Assembly: GCA_039198225.1 (NCBI GenBank)
Contig: JBCCTQ010000003.1
Coordinates: 1-64,000 of the forward strand
Length of the DNA stretch: 64,000 nucleotides
DNA from: JASJAR01 sp039198225
GTDB lineage: Bacteria; Pseudomonadota; Alphaproteobacteria; Rhodobacterales; Rhodobacteraceae
Reading direction: 5' to 3'
Under the pieces are notes generated by a model. The model ran no database searches. It was not told where the DNA came from and worked only from the letters and a program-made list of their open reading frames with translations. The translations under genes were made by a program, and so were the position numbers. Shown piece after piece: positions 42,709-51,588 of this stretch (its first letter is position 1; each line of letters opens with the position of its first letter).

Positions 42709-43362
42709 ATGGCTGGCGAGATCCCAGATCTTGAAGCCACGGTACGGACGGGGACAGGCAAGGGGGCCGCCCGTCAAGCTCGCCGCGACGGGCTGGTACC
42801 TGGCATCGTATACGGCGGGGGCACGGACCCTATGCCGATCAACATCCCCTTCAACGTGCTTCTGAAACGCCTGAAACAGGGCCGGTTCCTGTCGACGCTC
42901 TTTAATATGAAGGTCGAGGGCGAAGAAGATGTGCGGGTGATCTGCCGGAACGTCCAGCGCGACGTGGTCAAAGACCTGCCCACCCACGTGGATTTTATGC
43001 GCCTCAAGCGCACCTCGAAGGTCAACTTGTTCATAGCGGTTGAATTCGTGGGCGAAGACGTGAGCCCTGGTCTTAAGAAAGGCGGCGTCCTCACGGTCGT
43101 ACGCCCGGAAGTCGAGCTCATCGTGACCGCAGCCGATATCCCCGAAAGCGTGACCGTAGATCTCTCCCAAATGGAGATCGGCGACACTGCCACGATCTCG
43201 GGCGTGGATTTGCCGGCGGGTGCGACACCGACAATCGACCGGGACTTCGTGATCGCCAACATCTCCGCACCTTCGGGCCTTGCGTCCCAAAGCGACGACG
43301 AGGAAGCCGGAGACGCCGAAGAGGGCGAAGCAGCCCCTGAAGAAGGCGACGGCGAAGAATAA
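42709..43362 (+). CDS. rplY: 50S ribosomal protein L25/general stress protein Ctc
   Basis: A 217-aa long-form bL25 (CTC type) that binds 5S rRNA. The N-terminal L25 domain has GKGAARQARRDGLVPGIVYGG and VDFMRLKRTSKVNLFIAVEF. The C-terminal beta domain ends SVTVDLSQMEIGDTATISGVDLP. A strongly acidic Glu/Asp tail (about residues 192-217) is common in alphaproteobacterial L25. A TTAGGAGAGACCT ribosome-binding site precedes the ATG. In related genomes pth follows, and here it is 526 bases downstream, after a degraded segment. Confidence 0.95.
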   Translation: MAGEIPDLEATVRTGTGKGAARQARRDGLVPGIVYGGGTDPMPINIPFNVLLKRLKQGRFLSTLFNMKVEGEEDVRVICRNVQRDVVKDLPTHVDFMRLKRTSKVNLFIAVEFVGEDVSPGLKKGGVLTVVRPEVELIVTAADIPESVTVDLSQMEIGDTATISGVDLPAGATPTIDRDFVIANISAPSGLASQSDDEEAGDAEEGEAAPEEGDGEE

Positions 43363-43382
43363 TCCGTCCTCGCAATCCTTTG

Positions 43383-43408
43383 AAACGGAGCCTCCGGGCT
43401 CCGTTTTT
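43383..43408 (+). terminator. Rho-independent terminator of rplY
   Basis: A 10-bp stem AAACGGAGCC / GGCTCCGTTT with tetraloop TCCG, continuing into TTTTCG, about 20 bases after the stop. Confidence 0.88.
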
Positions 43409-43465
43409 CGTTTTGGGGGGTGCCGATTTAAAGAGCCCTATCATCTCGGCGATAGTGGCCCTCTA

Positions 43466-43830
43466 AGACCAAACCTTGTCCAGGCGGAGATCGACACAGG
43501 TCTTTACCGTCCGGAGCGGCTAAAAGACCGCGGGCCTGGCAGGCCGGACCGAAGTCTCCGATCAACGTCTTTGCCGTCCTCAAGACAGCGCATGTCGGTG
43601 ATCAGTTCTTCGCGGCCCGCAGCGCCCGTGAGAGCGGATCCAATCTCAACTTTTTCAAAAACGCACCATCTATGGTGCGCTCCCAAATCCGCTCTTCAAA
43701 GAGCTCGAAACGCACGAGCTATTCGGACGGGCCAGCGGTCTCTTTCTGGCGATCGTGCGTCCCTCGTTTCCTCGCCACCCAGGCGGGTAATTTCACCTAT
43801 CTCGGCCGCGCGGTGGTCATTTCCAAGTGA
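43466..43830 (+). pseudogene. Degraded coding remnant between rplY and pth
   Basis: No single frame is convincing. Protein-like pieces appear successively in all three plus frames: VQAEIDTGLYRPERLKD (about 43478-43530), FAVLKTAHVGDQFFAARSA (from 43570), TIYGALPNPLFKELETHELF then GRASGLFLAIVRP (43665-43763), and FLATQAGNFTYLGRAVVISK with stop TGA (43768-43830). This pattern suits a former gene hit by several frameshifts. I cannot name the family. The alternative is that it is ordinary intergenic DNA and the pieces are chance. Confidence 0.4.
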
Positions 43831-43888
43831 TCCACCCCTGGAAACTTGCCTACCGGTAAGCCATGTCTCGCCCAAATCGGAGCGAGAC

Positions 43889-44566
43889 ATGCGCCTTTTC
43901 GTCGGCCTCGGAAATCCGGGCGAGAAATATGCCCGCAATCGGCACAATATCGGCTTCATGGCGGTCGACCGGATCGCCTCGGCCCATGGGTTTCCCCCGT
44001 GGCGTGCGAAATTCCAAGGCGAGCTCACCGAGGGTCGGCTCGGCAATGCCAAGATCGTCCTCCTCAAGCCCCTCACCTACATGAACAAATCCGGCCAGTC
44101 GGTGGGCGAAGCGATGCGGTTTTTCAAACTCGGCCCGGAAGACGTGGTCGTCTTCCACGACGAGATTGACCTCGCCCCGGGCAAACTCAAAGCCAAATCC
44201 GGCGGCGGCCATGCGGGCCATAACGGGCTCCGCTCGCTCCACGCCCATATCGGCGAAGACTACGGCCGGATCCGGATGGGGGTCGGCCATCCGGGGCATA
44301 AGGACCGGGTGCCGGGCTATGTCCTCCATGATTTCGCCAAAGCCGATGGGGAATGGCTCGAAAACATGCTTTCCGGCATCGAAGACGGTGCCCCCCATCT
44401 CGCGGCTGGTGACAGCGCGCGCTTCATGAATGCGGTGTCGCTCAAACTCACCCCGCCCCGTTCCTCAACCTCCGCAAAAACTGATCACACGCCACCCGCT
44501 GCGGCGGCAGAACCCGAATCCGATGCCCGCTCGCCGCTCCAGCGCCTCGTCGACCGGTTCCGCTAG
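43889..44566 (+). CDS. pth: Peptidyl-tRNA hydrolase
   Basis: Pth, 225 aa, releases tRNA from prematurely dropped peptidyl-tRNA. Active-site segments: FVGLGNPGEKYARNRHNIGF (with the catalytic His), LLKPLTYMNKSGQSV, and FHDEIDLAPGKLKAKSGGG followed by HNGLRSL. The C-terminal 35 residues (Ser/Thr/Pro/Ala-rich, ending LQRLVDRFR) extend past the usual fold. I chose the ATG at 43889 (MRLFVGLGNPG); a long open frame upstream has no family content. It converges on lysC with repeat copy B between. Confidence 0.95.
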   Translation: MRLFVGLGNPGEKYARNRHNIGFMAVDRIASAHGFPPWRAKFQGELTEGRLGNAKIVLLKPLTYMNKSGQSVGEAMRFFKLGPEDVVVFHDEIDLAPGKLKAKSGGGHAGHNGLRSLHAHIGEDYGRIRMGVGHPGHKDRVPGYVLHDFAKADGEWLENMLSGIEDGAPHLAAGDSARFMNAVSLKLTPPRSSTSAKTDHTPPAAAAEPESDARSPLQRLVDRFR

Positions 44567-44576
44567 GCCAAAAGGC

Positions 44577-44637
44577 CCCTTCATCCTGGAAAAATTACTC
44601 CGGGGGAGCGCCCAACGGGCGCGGGGGCAGCGCCCCC
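44577..44637 (+). repeat. Dispersed Rhodobacterales-type intergenic repeat, copy B
   Basis: CTTCATCCTGG, AAAAATT and ACTCCGGGGG are followed by GCGCCC/GGGCGC and GGGGGC-A-GCGCCCCC hairpins. It fills almost the whole gap between convergent pth and lysC, consistent with a transcription-ending role. Confidence 0.8.
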
Positions 44638-44642
44638 TACCT

Positions 44643-45881
44643 TTAAGCGGCCCGTTCGAGCCCAAATGCGTCGTGGAGCGCCGGGACCGCCAATTCGGTA
44701 TATTTCCGGTCGATCAAGACGGAGATCTTGATCTCCGACGTGGTGATCACGCGGATATTGATCCCTTCGGCACTTAGCGCTTCAAACATCTCCGCCGCCA
44801 CGCCCGCATGGCTCCGCATCCCGATCCCCACGACAGAGATTTTCGCCACATCCTTGTCGGCCAGTAGCTCGTGGAAATTGATCTCGCCCCGCTCTTTGGC
44901 ATCGAGCATCGCCTTCTCGGCCCGGGCCACCTGGTCGACCGGGCAGGAAAAGGTCATATCCGTGCGGCCTTCCTCGGAAATATTCTGAACGATCATATCC
45001 ACATTGACGCCCGCCTCGGCCAAAGGCGAGAAGATCGCCGCGGCGATCCCCGGCCGGTCGGCGACGGAAACGAGGGTCATCTTGGCTTCGTCCCGGGAAT
45101 GGGCCACGCCCGCCACAACGTTTTTCTCCACGATATCCTCCTCGTCGCAAACCAGCGTTCCGGCCGCATCGTCATTGTCTTCGAAACTCGATAGAACGCG
45201 AAGCCGCACCTTGTAGCGCATTGCGAGCTCGACAGACCGGGTCTGGAGCACCTTCGCCCCAAGGGAGGCGAGTTCGAGCATCTCCTCAAAGGCGATCTTG
45301 TCGAGCTTCCGGGCCTTGTCGGTGATCCGTGGATCGGTCGTGTAGACACCGTCCACATCGGTGTAGATGTCGCAGCGCTCGGCGCCGAATGCGGCCGCGA
45401 AGGCCACGGCCGTCGTGTCCGACCCGCCCCGTCCCAATGTCGCGATCCGGCCTTCGGGGCTTAGGCCCTGAAAGCCCGCCACCACTGCCACTTTCATCCC
45501 TTCGGCAAATTTGGCGTTGATGTTCTCGGTGGGAATATCCTCGATCCGCGCCGCCCCATGGGCTGACGTCGTCAAAAGCGGCACTTGCCAGCCCTGCCAA
45601 GACCGCGCAGGCATGTCCATTTCCTGAAGCGTGAGCGCCATAAGCCCGGCGGTCACATTCTCTCCCGACGAGACCACCGCATCATATTCCCGGGCGTCGT
45701 AGAATTTCGCCACCTCGCCCACGAGCCCCACGAGCTTGTTGGTCTCGCCTGCCATGGCCGATACTATGACAATCACATCGTACCCGGCCGCCACTTCGCG
45801 CCCGATACGCTTGGCCGCGCGCCGGATCCGGTCAGTGGTGGCCACCGATGTGCCCCCGAATTTCATCACCAGGAGCGCCAT
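44643..45881 (-). CDS. lysC: Aspartate kinase
   Basis: A 412-aa aspartokinase, first step of the lysine/threonine/methionine pathway. The N-terminal kinase domain opens with LVMKFGGTSVATTDRI and includes LGRGGSDTTAVAFAAA and YTDVDGVYTTDPRI. The C-terminal half has two ACT domains (TLVSVADRPGIAAAIFSPLA and ISVVGIGMRSHAGVAAEMF), indicating feedback inhibition. The size fits the monofunctional alpha-type. It is a single gene, divergent from the flavoprotein gene that follows. Confidence 0.96.
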   Translation of the reverse strand: MALLVMKFGGTSVATTDRIRRAAKRIGREVAAGYDVIVIVSAMAGETNKLVGLVGEVAKFYDAREYDAVVSSGENVTAGLMALTLQEMDMPARSWQGWQVPLLTTSAHGAARIEDIPTENINAKFAEGMKVAVVAGFQGLSPEGRIATLGRGGSDTTAVAFAAAFGAERCDIYTDVDGVYTTDPRITDKARKLDKIAFEEMLELASLGAKVLQTRSVELAMRYKVRLRVLSSFEDNDDAAGTLVCDEEDIVEKNVVAGVAHSRDEAKMTLVSVADRPGIAAAIFSPLAEAGVNVDMIVQNISEEGRTDMTFSCPVDQVARAEKAMLDAKERGEINFHELLADKDVAKISVVGIGMRSHAGVAAEMFEALSAEGINIRVITTSEIKISVLIDRKYTELAVPALHDAFGLERAA

Positions 45882-46047
45882 CGCCCCGCGTCCCCTTCGT
45901 CACGTCCGCAGCGAAGTACGCAAGGGGGTCCGGGGGCGCAAGGGGGCGGCGCCTGCAAGTCAGGCGGTTTGCGACATTCCCTGTCGCTCGCGGCCAATCG
46001 AGAGGCCGCGCACCGTCGGAAGCTTCGGAAAACCAAGGGAGAGCCAG

Positions 46048-48459
46048 ATGAAGTCGGCATATCGGGTCGTGGTAATCGGCGGCGGCGTGGTGGGGGCCTC
46101 GGTACTCTACCATTTGGCAAAACTCGGCTGGACCGATACGGCGCTCATCGAGCGGAACGTTCTGACCGCCGGCTCGTCCTGGCACGCGGCCGGGGGGATC
46201 CACGCGCTCAATGCCGACCCCAACATGGCCGCCCTCCAGGCCTATACGATTGACCTTCTCTCCGAGATCGAAGCCGAAAGCGGCCAGTCGATCGGGCTCC
46301 ATATGACCGGAGGCATCACGGTTGCGGTGACTCCCGAACGCTGGGAATGGCTCCAATCGGCCTATCGCACCTTCCAATCCATCGGCATCGAAGATTGCCG
46401 GTTGATGACCCCCGATGAAGTGAAAGCCGCAAGCCCGATCATGAACACCGACGACATCCTGGGCGGCATGTGGGCCGACCGCGAAGGCTATGTCGACACG
46501 ACCGGCACGGTCCATGCTTATGCCAAATGCGCGCGGCTTCGCGGGGCGGATGTGATCGAGCACAACCGGGTGCTCGAACTCCAGTGGAAAGGCGACCATT
46601 GGGACGTCGTGACTGAGAAAGGCACGATTACCGCCGAACACGTCGTCAATGCGGGCGGGCTCTGGGCCAAGCAATGCGGCCGGATGGTGGGGCTCGATCT
46701 GCCGGTCTCGCCCCTATCACACCACTACCTCGTCACCGAGAGCTTGCCCGAAATCGCCGCCCTTGACCGGGAAGTGCCAATGGTCGTCGACCCCGACGGG
46801 TTCACCTATTCGCGCCAGGACCAGAAGGGCCTGCTTCTGGGTATCTATGAGATCAACCACCAGCATTGGATGATGGACGGGGCGCCCTGGGATTACGGGA
46901 TCGAGCTTCTCCAGGAAGATGTCGACCGAATCGAAGATGAACTCGCGATGGCGTTTCACCGCTTTCCGGTCCTCGAAACGGCCGGCATCAAGACCTGGGT
47001 CAACGGTGCATTCACCTTCTCGCCGGACGGCAATCCCCTAGTGGGCCCCGTAGATGGGGTACCGAATTACTGGCTCGCCTGTGCGGTGATGGCGGGCTTT
47101 CTCCAGGGCGGCGGGGTCGGCAAGACCCTGGCCGAGTGGATGATCCACGGCGATACGGAAACGGACGCCTGGTCGATGGACATCGCCCGCTACGGACCTC
47201 AGCATTCGTCGAAAGAATATATCCGCCAGACCACCGGGCAGTTTTACTCCCGCCGCTTCGTGATGAGCTTTCCCAACGAACAACTCCCCGCCGGTCGGCC
47301 GCTCCGTATGGCAGGCGCCCATGCCGAGATGGAGGCGGCGGGCGCGCGCTGGGGCGAAAGCTGGGGCCTCGAAGTGCCGATCTACTTCGCCCCGGAGGGT
47401 TTTGAGGAAATCCCGAGCCTTAGGCGCTCGAACGCAGAACCCCATGTGGCCGAGGAATGCAAAGCCACCCGCGAGGCGGCGGGGCTTTTGGATATCACCG
47501 GGTTCAGCCGCTACGAGGTCACCGGCCCTGGCGCAGAAGCTTGGCTCGACGGGCTCCTATCCACCCAACTCCCTGGTCCCGGCCGGGCGCGTCTAGCGGT
47601 GATGCTCGCGCCGGAGGGCAAGCTCAAGGGCGACCTCACGCTCTTTAACTGGGGCAACGGGACCTGGTGGATCATGGGGTCTTACTACTTGCGGGCCTGG
47701 CACATGCGCTGGTTCCGCCAGCATTTAGGCGACGGCGTCGAGATCCGCGATATCTCCGACGACGTGGCCGGGTTCTCGGTCCAGGGACCGGCGGCGCGGG
47801 ACGTCCTCGCAAAGCTTACCGACAGCGATCTCTCCCGCGGTGCGTTCCCGTTTCTCGCCTGCGGCGACATGGATATCGGTCTTTTCAGAGCCCGGGTCGG
47901 GCGGCTCTCAGTCACCGGCGAATTGGGCTACGAGATCCATGTGCGGGCCGCCGAACATGCGGGGCTGCGCCGGGCCCTCTTGGAGGCGGGTGCGGGGCTC
48001 GGCCTGCGGGAGATCGGCTATAACGCGTTGAATTCCCTCCGTTTGGAAAAGAGCTTTGGGATCTGGCGCGCGGAGTTCACCCAAGACCGGACCCCGGGCA
48101 TGACAGGGCTTGATCGTTGGATCGCCTGGGATAAGGGCGATTTTACCGGCCAGGCCGCCGCCATAGCCGAGCGCGGCGGGAACGGGCCCCCGGCCCGGCT
48201 CGTCACCCTCGCCATCGATGCCAACGGCGCCGACGCCACGGGCTACGAGCCGATTTGGCAAGGCGGCAACCGGGTGGGCTTTGTGACCTCAGGCGGGTAC
48301 GGCCACCATGTGGACATGTCGCTGGCCATGGGGCTCGTCGAGCCCGACGCGGCCACGCCGGGCACCGAACTTTCGGTCCATGTGGTGGGCGCCGAGCGCG
48401 GAGCACGGGTCCTCGACCCCTCGCCTTACGATCCCAAAGGGGCGGCGATGCGTGGGTAG
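46048..48459 (+). CDS. Dimethylglycine/sarcosine dehydrogenase-type flavoprotein
   Basis: An 803-aa two-part enzyme. The N-terminal FAD-binding amine oxidoreductase (DAO) domain has VVVIGGGVVGASVLYHLAKL and the SSWHAAGGIHA segment near the flavin-linking histidine of the family. The C-terminal part from about residue 440 is an aminomethyltransferase (GcvT-like) domain (EECKATREAAGLLDITGFSR ... GYEIHVRAAEH), which transfers the one-carbon unit to tetrahydrofolate. Such proteins demethylate dimethylglycine or sarcosine. GGGAGAGCC before the ATG sets the start. Substrate choice between the two is not resolvable by eye. Confidence 0.85.
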   Translation: MKSAYRVVVIGGGVVGASVLYHLAKLGWTDTALIERNVLTAGSSWHAAGGIHALNADPNMAALQAYTIDLLSEIEAESGQSIGLHMTGGITVAVTPERWEWLQSAYRTFQSIGIEDCRLMTPDEVKAASPIMNTDDILGGMWADREGYVDTTGTVHAYAKCARLRGADVIEHNRVLELQWKGDHWDVVTEKGTITAEHVVNAGGLWAKQCGRMVGLDLPVSPLSHHYLVTESLPEIAALDREVPMVVDPDGFTYSRQDQKGLLLGIYEINHQHWMMDGAPWDYGIELLQEDVDRIEDELAMAFHRFPVLETAGIKTWVNGAFTFSPDGNPLVGPVDGVPNYWLACAVMAGFLQGGGVGKTLAEWMIHGDTETDAWSMDIARYGPQHSSKEYIRQTTGQFYSRRFVMSFPNEQLPAGRPLRMAGAHAEMEAAGARWGESWGLEVPIYFAPEGFEEIPSLRRSNAEPHVAEECKATREAAGLLDITGFSRYEVTGPGAEAWLDGLLSTQLPGPGRARLAVMLAPEGKLKGDLTLFNWGNGTWWIMGSYYLRAWHMRWFRQHLGDGVEIRDISDDVAGFSVQGPAARDVLAKLTDSDLSRGAFPFLACGDMDIGLFRARVGRLSVTGELGYEIHVRAAEHAGLRRALLEAGAGLGLREIGYNALNSLRLEKSFGIWRAEFTQDRTPGMTGLDRWIAWDKGDFTGQAAAIAERGGNGPPARLVTLAIDANGADATGYEPIWQGGNRVGFVTSGGYGHHVDMSLAMGLVEPDAATPGTELSVHVVGAERGARVLDPSPYDPKGAAMRG

Positions 48460-48590
48460 TGGCCAAAACCCCATCGCGGTCAGTCGTTGAGCGGCCGCCT
48501 CGGTCAATTCCCGGTCCAAACCGTTGCGGCGTTTTGGTCACGCCAACCTTACGCGGTTCCGCATCGTGGCAAGGGCAGCGCTCGGCCCGA

Positions 48591-48650
48591 GGGTGGGCGT
48601 GAAGCGACCGCCCTGTGGGGCGGGTCGGGCGCTGCCCGGCGGTTCCCGCC
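48591..48650 (+). repeat. Second dispersed repeat family, copy 1
   Basis: GGGTGGGCG, a variable GC-rich middle and GCCCGGCGGTTCCCGCC match the element at 58817-58875. GGGCGC-type inverted segments allow hairpin folding. It lies in the 245-bp gap between the flavoprotein gene and the convergent LysM gene, which otherwise contains nothing recognisable. Confidence 0.6.
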
Positions 48651-48704
48651 TGGCGTCCGGGAGGGAACGTTGGTGCGGTCTCTTCAGGTCGCTTGGGTAA
48701 AAGG

Positions 48705-50084
48705 CTACTGCGGCAACGAGAAAGTCTGGCCGGGATAGATCAAATCCGGGTTGCGGATCTGGTCTTGGTTGGCCTGAAACACCCGCACAAAGAGCATCCC
48801 GTCCCCGTAGCGCCGCGTGGCGATCCCCCAGAGGTGGTCGCCGGGCTGGACCGTCACCAATTCGGGCGCGGCATCCGAACGAAGCTCATCGGCAAAGGTC
48901 TGCACCGCCTCGACGGGCTCCCGAAGAAACGGCGTTTCCGCCCGGGCCGTGACTTTCCCTTCTGCGTCGAGCGCATCGACCCGAAGCGTGTAGACACCAG
49001 TATCAATCTCCGGCAGCGGAGTGCGCCAATTGCCGTCTTCGCCGATCTCGGTTTCAAGGATCGGGCGGTTGTCGAGATAGACCCGCACAAAGCCGTCATT
49101 CCCAGCCCGGCCCGTCAGCGTAACCTCGCCCTCGACGTCATAGGTGATCGCATCGATCGCAACGCTGTCCTGCACCTTCGGCGTCGCACCTTGAATCACC
49201 CGAACGCCCGACCCATCCGACAAGAGAAGCGTCGGCGCTTCGGGTTCGCCTTCGTCCCCCGCCTCTGGCGAGGCTGCGACGGCCTCGGCGGTCTCGGCGA
49301 CGTCGCGTTTGTCGTCTTCGACGAGTGGATCTCCCATATCCGTCGCTGCCATGGCGGTATCGCTAGCGTCGGCCGAGGCGGGCATCGGGGCCACGATGAT
49401 CTCTTGTTCGGAGGCCACCGCGGCACTGTCCTCGCCGGTTTCGAGCGTGACGACGCGGGCTTCCTCAGATGCGCCGATCGACAATAGCGAGACGAAATTG
49501 CCCTGCCGGTCAGCCTGGGCCTCGGCGACGATCTCACCATCGATCAGCACCGATACGTCCGCGCCGGGCGCGGCTTTTCCTGCGATCAACGTTTCGCCGT
49601 CAGGCGCGATGCGCACCAGATCGAACGCCGGAGGTGCGGCCTCCGGGTCAGACGGCACCTCAAAACCCGCCGTCTCGTCGGGCGGAGTGCCGTCTTCGGC
49701 GCTCTCGCCCTCCGTAGGGAGCGGCGCCAAAGCGACCTCGTCGCTCTCCTGAACGGGCCCAGGCTCCACTGCCATGTCGGTCTCGGCAGGCTCAGACGGC
49801 TCAACCGTGGGCGGCTCCGCGTCGGCGGTTTGATTTTCCGCCGCGGGCCGGTCTTCTTCGGTTGGGCTCACCGGGTCCGGGGACACCGCCGCGACGTTAA
49901 TCTCTTCGGCGTTTTCGGAGCCTTCTTGGCCTTCGGGCGCCGCCTCAGCCGTCTCGCCGACGGCCGCTTCCGGCCCCGGTACGCCTTCGCGCCATTGCCA
50001 CCAAGCCACTGCCCCGGCCAATCCGAGAGCCAGCAGCATCCAGACAGGCAGGTACTTCGACGTGCTTCCGCTCGTCTCTGACAT
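48705..50084 (-). CDS. Membrane-anchored LysM-domain protein
   Basis: A 459-aa envelope protein. There is one transmembrane helix near residues 12-30 (VWMLLALGLAGAVAWWQW), a very acidic Glu/Ala/Pro-rich linker (about 35-160), and Ig-like beta modules (APDGETLIAGKAAPGADVSV, then VEGEVTLTGRAGNDGFVRVY). A C-terminal LysM domain (VTVQPGDHLWGIATRRYGDG ... NPDLIYPGQTFSLP) binds peptidoglycan. It likely bridges the inner membrane and murein. I chose the ATG at 50084 (MSETSGSTSKY); upstream sequence is non-coding in character. Confidence 0.88.
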   Translation of the reverse strand: MSETSGSTSKYLPVWMLLALGLAGAVAWWQWREGVPGPEAAVGETAEAAPEGQEGSENAEEINVAAVSPDPVSPTEEDRPAAENQTADAEPPTVEPSEPAETDMAVEPGPVQESDEVALAPLPTEGESAEDGTPPDETAGFEVPSDPEAAPPAFDLVRIAPDGETLIAGKAAPGADVSVLIDGEIVAEAQADRQGNFVSLLSIGASEEARVVTLETGEDSAAVASEQEIIVAPMPASADASDTAMAATDMGDPLVEDDKRDVAETAEAVAASPEAGDEGEPEAPTLLLSDGSGVRVIQGATPKVQDSVAIDAITYDVEGEVTLTGRAGNDGFVRVYLDNRPILETEIGEDGNWRTPLPEIDTGVYTLRVDALDAEGKVTARAETPFLREPVEAVQTFADELRSDAAPELVTVQPGDHLWGIATRRYGDGMLFVRVFQANQDQIRNPDLIYPGQTFSLPQ

Positions 50085-50176
50085 CGCTACTCTTCCCCTG
50101 TTGCGCCAACATCCCCGCGCTTGAGAGACTGTAGCAACGCCGGTAAGAGGGGTCAAAATCCTTATTTTGGAGAAAA

Positions 50177-50767
50177 ATGGCGCCTCCGGCCCCAGAGACT
50201 TCGGCCCTGTCGGTTTGTGTGTTCTGCGGTTCGCGGAATGGCACCGATCCGGCCTATCTCGATGCCGCGCGCACCATGGGAGAGGTGCTGGCCCGGGAAG
50301 GGTGGCGGCTGATCTACGGGGCCGGAGATGTGGGCATGATGGGAGCGGTTGCGAACGCAGCGGGCGCTGGCGGCGGCGCCATGCTGGGTGTGATCCCATC
50401 CCATCTGGTCGGCCATGAGCGACAGGGGTCTCAGGACGGCATCATCGTGACTGAAACGATGCATGAGCGTAAGAAAGTCATGGTGATGAACGCCGATACG
50501 CTGGCGGTCTTGCCCGGCGGCGCGGGGTCTCTCGATGAGTTCTTCGAAGTGCTGACTTGGGCCCAGCTAGGGCTCCATAGAAAGCCGATTTATCTTGTTG
50601 ATACATCGGGTTACTGGGCGCCGCTCATGGAACTCATCCACCATGTGATCGACCAAGGCTTCGCCGACCAAAGCCTCCTTGCTCACATCACGCTTGTGCC
50701 CGACCCCGAAGCGTTCGCCGCCGATCTCCGGATCCGCCTTTCCGCCGCGAAAGCATCGGCCGAATAG
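50177..50767 (+). CDS. LOG-family protein (cytokinin riboside monophosphate phosphoribohydrolase-like)
   Basis: A 196-aa Rossmann-like protein of the TIGR00730/LOG family that cleaves ribose-5-phosphate from nucleoside monophosphates. The signature PGGAGSLDE is at residues 113-121 (usual PGGxGTxxE, here with Ser for Thr), with METMHERKK-type Arg and Lys at about 98-100. LSVCVFCGSRNGTDPAY is the typical start. In bacteria the natural substrate is probably AMP-type nucleotides. The 3' end overlaps the convergent rarD gene by 85 bases. Confidence 0.9.
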   Translation: MAPPAPETSALSVCVFCGSRNGTDPAYLDAARTMGEVLAREGWRLIYGAGDVGMMGAVANAAGAGGGAMLGVIPSHLVGHERQGSQDGIIVTETMHERKKVMVMNADTLAVLPGGAGSLDEFFEVLTWAQLGLHRKPIYLVDTSGYWAPLMELIHHVIDQGFADQSLLAHITLVPDPEAFAADLRIRLSAAKASAE

Positions 50768-51588
50768 ACCGCGAGTGCGACCCAGATCAGAGGAAAAGCC
50801 AGCCCGTGCCAAGGCGACATCGGCTCGGCCAAAACAAAGAGCGCCAAGGCCCCTTGGAGGGTCGGGTTGAGGTACATGAGAAACCCTTGGGTCGCCATCG
50901 TGATGCGGGTTGCGGCAAAGGTGAACATCATCAGGGGCAGCGCTGTGAGTGGCCCCGCTCCCGCGAGCAATGCCCAGGTGGCAAGATCGTGCCCGCCGCT
51001 CCCGAAAAGCACGAGCCAGGCGAGGCAAATCGGCGCAATCCAGACCGCTTCCCCCGCCACGCTGACCGCTGAGGGGGTCTTTATCACCCGTTTCATCAAC
51101 CCATAGATGACCATCGTGATCGCCAAACCGAGGCTGATCCAGGGTAAGTTCCCGAGACCAAAGGCCAAAAGACCCACGGCCAAGCCCGCCAGCGCCACAG
51201 CTAAGGCGCGCGCCCCGTTGAGCCTTTCCCCAAGAAACATCGCCCCCGCCGCGACCGAGGCGAGGGGGAAGATGTAATAGCCGAGGCTCGAATCCGTGAC
51301 CCGGCCAATCGCCGTGGCGAAGATGAACAAAAACCAGTTGGCCGAGATCGCGAGGCTCGCCACCAAAAGGGGCGCCCTTTGGGCCCGGTCAGCAAGGAGT
51401 GCGCGCAGATCGCCGAGCCGACCTTGCGCGGCCAGAACGGGCAGGAACAGAACCAGGGTCCAAATCGCTCGGTGACACATCACCTCGAATGGCGGCACAT
51501 GGTCGAGGAGCCCGTAATAAAGCGGAGAAACGCCCCAGATCGCGCAGACGGCGACCATCGCAATCACCCCGGCCCGCGCGTCGTTCAT
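50683..51588 (-). CDS. rarD: RarD/EamA-family transporter
   Basis: A 301-aa drug/metabolite-transporter superfamily protein with ten predicted helices. RarD-type motifs are AVCAIWGVSPLYYGLLDHVP, VMCHRAIWTLVLFLPVL and SLAISANWFLFIFATAIGRV; then SLGYYIFPL and LMYLNPTLQGALALFVL. Substrate unknown. The ATG at 51588 overlaps the stop of the phosphoesterase gene (ATGA), so it is the third gene of sodB-phosphoesterase-rarD. Its last 28 codons are antisense to the LOG gene end. Confidence 0.9.
   Translation of the reverse strand: MNDARAGVIAMVAVCAIWGVSPLYYGLLDHVPPFEVMCHRAIWTLVLFLPVLAAQGRLGDLRALLADRAQRAPLLVASLAISANWFLFIFATAIGRVTDSSLGYYIFPLASVAAGAMFLGERLNGARALAVALAGLAVGLLAFGLGNLPWISLGLAITMVIYGLMKRVIKTPSAVSVAGEAVWIAPICLAWLVLFGSGGHDLATWALLAGAGPLTALPLMMFTFAATRITMATQGFLMYLNPTLQGALALFVLAEPMSPWHGLAFPLIWVALAVYSADAFAAERRIRRSAANASGSGTSVM

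Noticed and set aside
43280..43888. 203-codon upstream extension of pth
   Set aside because: It crosses the rplY end and its terminator; Pth always begins at the MRLFVGLGNPG-type start.
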